Assembly (NCBI GenBank): GCA_003551325.1
Contig: PUMK01000330.1
Location: forward strand, 1 to 5,929
Direction of reading: 5' to 3'
Source: Candidatus Acetothermia bacterium
GTDB lineage: Bacteria > Bipolaricaulota > Bipolaricaulia > Bipolaricaulales > Bipolaricaulaceae
Length of the DNA: 5,929 nucleotides
Shown here: positions 1 to 4,777 of the stretch, one piece after another
Layout: each line of letters opens with the position of its first letter
Position numbering within the stretch: the first letter of the stretch is position 1
Notes under the pieces: model-generated
Database searches by the model: none
What the model was told of the DNA's origin: nothing
The model's input: the letters and a program-made list of their open reading frames with translations, nothing else
Program-made: the position numbers and the translations under genes

Positions 1-1008
1 CCGGGAGATCCAGCACCCAGGGCTTTCGCGATCAAAGAAGACCACTTCAGCTGGCCTACTTGGTCTCTTGTTCCTGATCTTGGCGGCAACAGTTGCACAT
101 GTCACATCGAGATCATCAGCGTCGGGATCAACAGCTACTGCGATCTGCTGGATCGAGCTGCCAGAAAGGGCATCAAGGATGTGCTCGTCTCCACTCCCCA
201 GTGACCAGCCCAAGAGGACAACGGACTCGCCTACATCCTTCATCAGGATGTCGTAGTAGACAGAAGTCAGATACGGACTGCGATGAATAGCAGCGAGCTT
301 CTGCGCGGACGTGCCCTCGCTGACAAACAGCGGCGTCGCCAGTTCATCCCTCCAAGTTCGGAAGACCGCCTCAAGGAGGGTGGCATCATCGCTAACGTTG
401 ACCTTCCGCTCTCTGCCGTGGATGTCGGATATCAGAGCCAGGTTGCCATGAGGGTAGACAACAAACGTGGCTTGATTTGCTCTCCCGTATGGCTTCCGGA
501 GATAGCCCCAATCATGCTCGAATGTGCCGCCCACAAAGCAATCCTTGAAGCGATTTGGCGTCTCGGCATTACAGAGGAGAAACGCCCAGTAGACAAGAAG
601 GTCATAGTTCAGGGAGGCGACAGTGGAGAAGTGCTGCATGAACTCGCCTGCCAACCTGAGACGGTCCTCAACCTCGCCATAGCGCGGATGGATGCTTCCG
701 ATTACCTGCACAAGCGCTTCCCGTACAGCGGAGTATGCTTCGGTGGTGCGTCTGTCAGCAACCCCGAGGGCCTTGTTCACCTCGCTGGCGTGCCAGAGAA
801 TGCGAAGCACCAACTCGAAGTCCGGGGTGTTGAGGTGGGAGAAGACTCGAAGAACATCCGGCGTAATTAGATTTGCTTCCTCGGCCTTTGCTTTGAGGGA
901 AGGATACCGAAAGCGGGTATCAAAAGCAATCGACGCGCCGTTTCCCAGAATCAACCCGTCGCGGAATCCCTCCGAAACATCCTCCCATTGGTAGACTCTG
1001 TACCCCAC
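1..1008 (-). CDS. DUF4917 / SIR2-like protein, 3' end cut by window edge
   Basis: The frame is open without a stop to the left edge, giving 336 residues from the GTG at 1008. Motifs follow the SIR2-like order: LILGNGAS near the N-terminus (residues 19-26), LNYD (133-136), YPHGNL (185-190), and LLGWSLGSGDEH (265-276). In SIR2-like folds these correspond to the glycine-rich nucleotide loop, the NYD element, the His-Gly segment and the GxS...D/H segment. The overall pattern matches DUF4917 as I know it. SIR2-like domains in defence systems often degrade NAD+, so an NADase-type effector is a reasonable inference, not shown here. The GTG is preceded by AGGGGGG at 5-nt spacing, and VGYRVYQWEDV resembles family N-termini. 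A longer in-frame start, ATG at 1089, shares one base with the stop of the 56-aa tail ORF and has GGAG upstream. It would add 27 charged, low-complexity residues that span a palindrome and a hairpin, so I prefer 1008. Confidence 0.82.
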   Translation of the reverse strand, partial: MGYRVYQWEDVSEGFRDGLILGNGASIAFDTRFRYPSLKAKAEEANLITPDVLRVFSHLNTPDFELVLRILWHASEVNKALGVADRRTTEAYSAVREALVQVIGSIHPRYGEVEDRLRLAGEFMQHFSTVASLNYDLLVYWAFLLCNAETPNRFKDCFVGGTFEHDWGYLRKPYGRANQATFVVYPHGNLALISDIHGRERKVNVSDDATLLEAVFRTWRDELATPLFVSEGTSAQKLAAIHRSPYLTSVYYDILMKDVGESVVLLGWSLGSGDEHILDALSGSSIQQIAVAVDPDADDLDVTCATVAAKIRNKRPSRPAEVVFFDRESPGCWISR

Positions 1009-1026
1009 GTCAACCCCCCTCTCCCC

Positions 1027-1047
1027 GAGATCGCCTCTTCCGATCTC
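1027..1047 (-). promoter_or_regulatory. hairpin in the leader of the DUF4917-like gene
   Basis: A perfect 7-bp stem (GAGATCG with CGATCTC) encloses a 7-nt loop. It lies 18 nt upstream of the preferred GTG start and just before its G-rich ribosome site. There is no U-run on the minus strand, so it is not a classical terminator. A role in translation control or operator binding is possible but unproven. Confidence 0.3.
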
Positions 1048-1060
1048 ACGGTCCCCCCTC

Positions 1061-1072
1061 GGACAGCTGTCC
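1061..1072. promoter_or_regulatory. perfect 12-bp palindrome GGACAGCTGTCC
   Basis: GGACAGCTGTCC is identical to its reverse complement and lies between the stop of the tail ORF (1089) and the preferred start of the DUF4917-like gene (1008). It has no loop, so a dimeric DNA-binding protein site is more natural than an RNA hairpin. No partner is identifiable in the window. Confidence 0.25.
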
Positions 1073-1088
1073 TCTGGTTCTTGACCCA

Positions 1089-1259
1089 TCAGGCTCCGTC
1101 CTGTACGACCTTGATCTCCTCCTCAGTGAGGCCGTAGAGGTCGTAGACGAGCTGGTCGATCTGGTGGTCGGTGGCGGTGATCTGGCGTTGGAGCATGGTC
1201 TTCTCGTGGACGGTATTGGCGGCGCGGGGCTTTCCAGCCATCTCGACAGAGCAGTTCAT
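1089..1259 (-). CDS. orphan C-terminal tail of an Eco57I-like methyltransferase (56 aa, tail C)
   Basis: The ORF encodes 56 residues: MNCSVEMAGKPRAAN, then a segment reading QRQITATDHQIDQLVYDLYG followed by LTEEEIKVVQDGA. This is the signature C-terminus of Eco57I-like and related methyltransferases, with no catalytic or target-recognition part. It aligns without gaps to the last ~37 codons before the end region of the enzyme at the right of the window. The ATG lies 5 nt after the stop of the HARE/GIY-YIG gene, but the ribosome site is weak, so expression would depend on reinitiation. An in-frame ATG exists at 1241. The most likely reading is a 3' scar of a lost methyltransferase whose 5' head survives at 2160-2294. 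The preserved frame and native-looking stop leave room for an expressed helical peptide. Confidence 0.6.
   Translation of the reverse strand: MNCSVEMAGKPRAANTVHEKTMLQRQITATDHQIDQLVYDLYGLTEEEIKVVQDGA
1113..1223 (-). repeat. methyltransferase 3'-tail repeat, copy C
   Basis: This 111-bp segment aligns without gaps to 4801-4911 (copy A). In the 96-bp core I count about 10 mismatches by eye, many at third codon positions. Copy B at 3952-4020 covers the first half only. Confidence 0.85.
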
Positions 1260-1264
1260 CGCGA

Positions 1265-2050
1265 TCAGAGCGCCTTCTTCAGAAGCACGTCGACGGTCTC
1301 CTTGATCTTGGCCTTCTGAATCTCAGGATCCTCCTGCTGCAGATACTCGACTGCGGATAGATCATCGCCCCGCCTTCTGTTCTGTCTGGGTTCCAGAGCC
1401 TCGATCAGAATGGCTTCAACCGCGGGGAGAAGCCTGTCTGAGTGATACGAGCCCGGCAGTGCGCCGAGCCGGCCATCATCGGAGACCGGCAGTAGCCCGA
1501 ACCATGAGAACCTATCCCACCTGGTTGACAAACGATCCGCTCCGTGCTCGTAGAGACGTCTGCCCATCGGTCTCTCAACTGCGCGGCCTACGTAGATGAC
1601 CTCTCGTCCGTCATAGAGCAGGTAGATGCCGAATTGGTTGCAGAAGTCGACAGGCTTCGCGCCCAGCTGCTGAACACCGAGAAGCTTCGGTTGCCTCGAC
1701 CACTGCACGAAGTCGCGCCTCCAGAACATGCCGAAGGATGTCACAATCCCGTACTGTTTCTCCTCGTCGGACTCCTCTGGCTCTGTCTCCTTAGGAAGCG
1801 GTGGCGGGGGCAGGAGGTCAGGCCGGATCGCGTACTCACCCTTCCCCGCTCTCATAAACGGTGACCTATCACGTTCTTTGTTGATGGAGGTCGTTAGGTT
1901 AGCGCTCACTGTCGCCGCCGGTGTCGCACCTACGCTCTTTCTGAGGCCACGACTGACAATCTCGTCAGCAATGTCCTTGTAATGCATGGAGCTCCCGGCT
2001 TCCTTCAGCACGCGTTCGATGGCCTTTCGCCAAGATAGATCTTTGGCCAC
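1265..2050 (-). CDS. HARE-HTH domain fused to GIY-YIG nuclease
   Basis: The 261-aa protein has two recognisable parts. Residues ~5-75 (SWRKAIERVLKEAGSSMHY ... VSANLTTSINKE ... GKGEYAI) match the HARE-HTH winged-helix fold. Residues ~80-98 form a proline/acidic linker. Residues ~138-228 are a GIY-YIG nuclease: GIY at 141-143, YVG at 153-155, GRRLYEH at 163-169 with the conserved Arg, and VEAILIEALEPRQN with the likely metal-binding Glu212 and Asn224. All catalytic positions appear intact. HARE-HTH/nuclease fusions have been proposed to act on DNA, perhaps modified DNA; the substrate here is unknown. The start is GTG with AGGAGG at 2055-2060, spacing 4. It lies between a methyltransferase head fragment and a methyltransferase tail fragment, so it occupies the position of a lost methyltransferase body. 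A restriction or anti-invader nuclease is the best inference. Confidence 0.85.
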   Translation of the reverse strand: MAKDLSWRKAIERVLKEAGSSMHYKDIADEIVSRGLRKSVGATPAATVSANLTTSINKERDRSPFMRAGKGEYAIRPDLLPPPPLPKETEPEESDEEKQYGIVTSFGMFWRRDFVQWSRQPKLLGVQQLGAKPVDFCNQFGIYLLYDGREVIYVGRAVERPMGRRLYEHGADRLSTRWDRFSWFGLLPVSDDGRLGALPGSYHSDRLLPAVEAILIEALEPRQNRRRGDDLSAVEYLQQEDPEIQKAKIKETVDVLLKKAL

Positions 2051-2062
2051 ATCGCCTCCTTC

Positions 2063-2076
2063 GTAGGCCTTCCTAC
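2063..2076. promoter_or_regulatory. small inverted repeat just upstream of the HARE/GIY-YIG ribosome site
   Basis: GTAGG and CCTAC form a 5-bp stem around a 4-nt loop, 2 nt upstream of the AGGAGG ribosome site. It is short and could be chance. If real, it could influence initiation of the nuclease gene. Confidence 0.15.
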
Positions 2077-2327
2077 TTTAAGGAGCCCCCGCCTCTCCGA
2101 TCTAGCTCTGCGCACTCCGCTCTGGCACTTCCGGTGGCTGCGGTGCCGCTCGCGGGCGGCTCCTCATATCCGGGCGTGACGCGCGACCACTCCCATCCGA
2201 CGAGCTCCCGGCGGAGCTGCGTCTCCTTGTAGCCGGAGGTCGTGTACACGGCGCGGTTATCCCGGAAACGCTCAACGAGCCTGCGTACGTCGGAGGGTAC
2301 CGCCCTCGTCTCATCTGCCGCGTCCAC
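2073..2327 (-). pseudogene. N-terminal fragment of an Eco57I-like methyltransferase
   Basis: The 84-codon frame starts at a GTG. Residues ~12-41 (VRRLVERFRDN then GYKETQLRREL) match the characteristic N-terminus of Eco57I-like enzymes, where a segment of the form LVERF...Y...ETQLRREF is followed by a block like FIDPFFxALGWD. Here that block is shortened: EL is followed directly by VGWEWSRVTPGYEEP, resembling the GWD...GYAE part with about eight residues missing. Homology fades after residue ~56 (position ~2160) and the frame stops at 2073. No catalytic motif is present, so it is a remnant. Together with the tail at 1113-1223 it brackets the HARE/GIY-YIG gene. The reading rests on recalled family patterns, and an alignment would settle it. 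Confidence 0.6.
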
Positions 2328-2415
2328 CGTCTGTTTCTAGCATGTTCGGGGATGTGCGACAAACCGACGTGAGCGGTGGGGGTAAGAGTGAGGAGTGAGG
2401 GGTCAGGCGACGGCC

Positions 2416-2481
2416 GGGTATGTCGGCGATGTAGCCGCCATCCTCGTCGCTCCAGAGGATGTTGATGCTGTAGTCCTCCAT
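2416..2481 (-). pseudogene. truncated HicB-like antitoxin N-terminus
   Basis: From the ATG at 2481 the frame reads MEDYSINILWSDEDGGYIA then DIP, the first beta-strand pair of HicB-family antitoxins (pattern YxxxIxWSEEDGxYIAxxP). The expected DLPGC segment and C-terminal DNA-binding part are absent. After 2416 the frame runs into pyrimidine-rich sequence with no resemblance and ends at 2311. No HicA toxin is visible. It lies in frame with the end of the DUF2283-like remnant without an intervening stop. Confidence 0.5.
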
Positions 2482-2731
2482 AGCCTGATTCGCGCAGGAC
2501 AGCGCCACCTCGTGCGTCTTTCCGCGCGTTTCGTCCGTAAGCACCATCTTCCCGTCCGCTCCCAGCGCACGTTGATCATCGGCATTCAGCAGCTCAATCA
2601 CCGTACGCAATCCTATCTGGGGCGAGGTCCATGTTCGGCTCGACACTGATGCGAAGGGACTCCACCTCGGCTCGCTTCTCCCTGAAGTGTATGTACGCCA
2701 CGTCCTGCTGCGGATTGTACGTGGACTTCAT
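2482..2731 (-). pseudogene. DUF2283-like gene broken by a frameshift
   Basis: The ATG at 2731 begins MKSTYNPQQDVAYIHFREKR and continues to VEPNMDLAPD, a typical DUF2283 N-terminus (MKxxYDPEADxxYIxFRE). That frame stops at 2594. The expected continuation is present in another frame starting around 2610: TVIELLNADDQRALGADG, then KMVLTDETRGKTHEVAL. In intact members a DLAPDGTVYGIELLNA-like core is continuous, so a single indel near 2605-2615 breaks the gene. DUF2283 proteins are short, often found beside toxin-antitoxin genes; their biochemical role is not established. The right boundary shown is where the HicB-like start begins. A sequencing error is the alternative explanation. Confidence 0.6.
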
Positions 2732-2841
2732 CTCGCATCACCCATGCTCCGAGGGCATCCTACCGCTTGCAGCGTTCGGGACAAGTTCTCGTCACAGGAA
2801 TGCACGGAACAAGAACTGACCCCGCCGTCTACCCAGTCCAT
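2728..2841 (-). CDS. possible 37-aa small ORF
   Basis: An ATG sits 5 nt after a strong GGAGGAG (2847-2853), and the stop overlaps the DUF2283-like ATG as ATGA. The product (MDWVDGGVSSCSVHSC...) has three cysteines and resembles nothing I know. The ribosome site and the coupled stop argue for translation. The decayed neighbourhood and unconvincing composition argue against a functional gene. It may be a remnant of the partner gene usually upstream of DUF2283 genes. Confidence 0.25.
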   Translation of the reverse strand: MDWVDGGVSSCSVHSCDENLSRTLQAVGCPRSMGDAR

Positions 2842-2879
2842 CAAGACTCCTCCGGCGCATTGTTCCGACAGGCCCGCGT

Positions 2880-3827
2880 CTACCTATCGTGCCACTCCTC
2901 ATAGGCCCAGTCTTCGTACGTCTGGGCGTACCACCTATCGAGTTCGCTCGAACGATCGATGACTGGGTCAACGCCCGCGATCACCAGTTCATCGTAGTCT
3001 TTCAGCTGAAGGTCGCAGGCCTCACATTCAAAGGCGACACCGACAAACGTCAACCCAGGGAGCAGCGACCCGTCCTCATCCACTTCCCCATCTGGCTGTG
3101 TGTCTCCGAGGAGCACGGCGTCCGAACGACATACCGGGCAGGAGATCACCGTTGCCTCCCAACTATCCACACTCATCGAGTTCGGGATCTCGACCTTCTT
3201 GGCTTTTGCTTGTGCTGCTTCTATCGCCCTGTGGACGCGCGCAATGCGTTCCTCTTCGAACCGCGCAAGGAATGCATTGTCCGCCTCTTCGTCGCCAAGC
3301 CGACAGTACCTCAGCAGATCCGGCTCGTGCTGCTGCACATGCTTGAAGAGGGACAGAAACACAAACGCCGCCCTCTGGGCTTCGTATCCCCGGAAGCTCG
3401 GGAGAGCGCTGTGTACACAGGTGTTACGGTTCTCAACGAGGAATCTGAGGTGTGCGCCAAGCCGCCTCGCAAGCTCGGGAGACAGCAAGGGGACGAGACC
3501 TACCGCTTCACGGAACTCAACAGTTCTGAAGGCGCACGACCTCAGATCAACCACATGCGGTGCAAGACGTGCGACGGAAGGAATGGTTTCAGGTGCTGTC
3601 AACGCGCACTTGACCTGCAGGGGGACATCGCGAAAAAGGAGAAGAAGATGGGTGTTCGCAATCCAGCACTTGAGGAGCAGTTCCACAGCAATCGCCAGGT
3701 TTCCGATCGCCGCTTGCCTGTTCGCGCCAATGCTATTCCGGCCTTCGAGCAATGCGAGCCCTGCATTCCCGTACCCCATCGCAGCGTCGCGAAGGGACCG
3801 GACTATCTCCTCCTGTACCTCACGCAT
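2880..3827 (-). CDS. HEPN-like protein with C-terminal zinc ribbon
   Basis: The 315-aa protein has an alpha-helical N-terminal half with AIGNLAIAVELLLKCWI (residues 40-56), typical of HEPN helix entry, and R134-N-T-C-V-H139, an exact match to the RNxxxH motif of HEPN ribonucleases. A charged helix (residues ~180-212) leads to a zinc ribbon with CPVC at 230-233 and CEAC at 268-271. The last ~35 residues are acidic and aromatic (RWYAQTYEDWAYEEW). HEPN domains with this motif are usually RNases in toxin-antitoxin or abortive infection systems; RNA cleavage is inferred. I chose the ATG at 3827 because GGGAGGGG precedes it at 5-nt spacing. In-frame alternatives are ATG at 3914 and TTG at 3965, the latter inside tail B and therefore unlikely. 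A 365-codon antisense frame overlaps it but shows no domain. Confidence 0.75.
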   Translation of the reverse strand: MREVQEEIVRSLRDAAMGYGNAGLALLEGRNSIGANRQAAIGNLAIAVELLLKCWIANTHLLLLFRDVPLQVKCALTAPETIPSVARLAPHVVDLRSCAFRTVEFREAVGLVPLLSPELARRLGAHLRFLVENRNTCVHSALPSFRGYEAQRAAFVFLSLFKHVQQHEPDLLRYCRLGDEEADNAFLARFEEERIARVHRAIEAAQAKAKKVEIPNSMSVDSWEATVISCPVCRSDAVLLGDTQPDGEVDEDGSLLPGLTFVGVAFECEACDLQLKDYDELVIAGVDPVIDRSSELDRWYAQTYEDWAYEEWHDR

Positions 3828-4042
3828 GTACACCCCTCCCTCGCTCTCGCGCGATGCAACCGGTTGTTCCAGACGAAACCCAACTTGCGAGACCCGGAAA
3901 GCACTCTGCCGCATGGCGCTGATTCCCCTTTCCTGCGACGCACGACCTGCCGACGAGTTGGTCAATCTGGCTGTCGTTGGAGATGATCTGGCGCTGGAGC
4001 GTGGTCTTCTCGTGGGCGGTCGTCTGGAACGAGTTCTCCTGT
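3828..4042 (-). other. intergenic stretch holding tail B and the HEPN leader
   Basis: Reading leftward from the stop of the membrane-protein gene, about 20 nt are followed by the tail B remnant. Then about 120 nt are open in the HEPN frame but unlike any protein I know, ending in the ribosome site of the HEPN-like gene. I see no promoter or terminator that I would defend. Confidence 0.5.
3952..4020 (-). repeat. methyltransferase 3'-tail repeat, copy B (truncated)
   Basis: The minus strand reads TAHEKTTLQRQIISNDSQID then QLV, matching the methyltransferase tail up to QLV, after which homology stops at GGCAGG. I count about 9 differences from copy A over 63 bp. The YELYGLTEEEI end is missing. 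The frame has no start of its own except inside the preceding gene, so it is a scar rather than a gene. Confidence 0.8.
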
Positions 4043-4777
4043 CTAAGTCTCATGATCCTCAATGCTGTAGTAGAACGCAACATACTGCCTCCTCAGATCG
4101 CGGCTACTTAGGGCGGATGGGGGTCTAGCAGCATAGGAGACTTCGAATAGGAGTTGCCGATTCGCGCCCTTGCCGTGACCGGTCAGGAAGTGGACTGCCT
4201 CTTCGCGGTCTTCCGTTATGGCGGTCCCTATAATCGGGGGATCCCGCTTTACGTCCCCGGTGAACTGCCGCCAAACGCAGGTCTCTCCCACGGCCAACAC
4301 AATCGGGAATGCCTTCTCAACCACCGCGCGATCTTGCCGAACGCGTTCGACCTCCACACGCCCCCTTCCCATGCTCGTGCCCCGAAGCCGCGCTTCAAAC
4401 ACATCACGAGAAGGCTGCAAGACTAGAACAGGCACACTGCCGGCGTTCCAGACATCAAACTCCACATACCCCTCCCGGTCGCCTCCGTCGATCCTTTCGG
4501 TATGCGGGTACATGCAGGGCTCCTTCGGAACTACGCCCAGCGAGGGTTCGTGGGTGAGCTGGTAACTGCGCCGTTCAAGGAGGTAAGTGAGGAAGGCGAC
4601 AGCTGCAAGAGCCAGACCTGTGGCGATTGTCGCGAACGCCATGACTTGTTGCTCCACAGGCACTCTGACCGCTATCCACACAGCGTATGCTAGGAGCCCA
4701 AGGATGACAGCCGCGGGGACCACTCCCCGCCACCACCTTCGGGCAGAACGCTTGCAGCGCGTTCTCCAGGAACTCAT
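4043..4777 (-). CDS. two-helix membrane protein with soluble C-terminal domain, unknown function
   Basis: The 244-aa protein starts with a basic stretch (RTRCKRSARRWWR), followed by two hydrophobic helices at about residues 19-37 and 45-67. The positive N-terminus suggests both ends face the cytoplasm. The remaining ~175 residues look beta-rich and soluble (YVEFDVWNAGSVPVLVLQP, ETCVWRQFTGDV, QLLFEVSYAA), resembling a beta-sandwich, with no catalytic motif I recognise. The ATG overlaps the methyltransferase stop as ATGA, and GGAGGAGG (4785-4792) inside the methyltransferase codons serves as ribosome site, so the two are translationally coupled. A membrane partner or effector for the modification system is an inference from this coupling alone. 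Confidence 0.75.
   Translation of the reverse strand: MSSWRTRCKRSARRWWRGVVPAAVILGLLAYAVWIAVRVPVEQQVMAFATIATGLALAAVAFLTYLLERRSYQLTHEPSLGVVPKEPCMYPHTERIDGGDREGYVEFDVWNAGSVPVLVLQPSRDVFEARLRGTSMGRGRVEVERVRQDRAVVEKAFPIVLAVGETCVWRQFTGDVKRDPPIIGTAITEDREEAVHFLTGHGKGANRQLLFEVSYAARPPSALSSRDLRRQYVAFYYSIEDHET

Larger units (their letters stand above)
2399..2823. repeat. 8-bp inverted pair GGGGTCAG / CTGACCCC around the decayed block
   Basis: GGGGTCAG at 2399-2406 and its exact reverse complement at 2816-2823 bracket the DUF2283-like and HicB-like remnants. The HicB homology stops about 10 bp inside the left copy. The match does not extend past 8 bp, and no transposase or target duplication is visible, so terminal repeats of a small element are only a possibility. 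Confidence 0.2.

Noticed and set aside
283..870. Plus-strand frame of 195 codons
   Set aside because: It is antisense to the DUF4917/SIR2-like frame, whose ordered motifs are clear; the plus-strand protein resembles nothing.
1035..1046. 12-nt match CTCTTCCGATCT to the end of common Illumina adapters, suggesting a chimeric join
   Set aside because: The match is short and does not extend into the adapter in the expected phase. It forms one arm of a symmetrical hairpin, which is a simpler explanation. Read mapping across 1000-1090 would settle it.
2102..2362. 86-codon minus-strand frame overlapping the methyltransferase head fragment
   Set aside because: It is Arg/Ser/Pro-rich with no family pattern; the other frame carries the recognisable N-terminal signature.
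2889..3986. Plus-strand frame of 365 codons opposite the HEPN-like gene
   Set aside because: It shows no domain, lies wholly antisense to a gene with an RNxxxH motif and two zinc knuckles, and has no good ribosome site. Its last residues match those of the plus-strand frame ending at 4868 only because both are antisense to tail repeats.
3820..4083. 87-codon minus-strand frame through tail B
   Set aside because: Its start lies inside the membrane-protein gene, and after the truncated tail the residues are out of frame with the HEPN gene. I treat it as a scar, not a gene.
3100..4128. Plus-strand frame of 342 codons
   Set aside because: It has a Ser/Arg/Thr-rich composition typical of an out-of-frame reading in GC-rich DNA and overlaps three better supported features.
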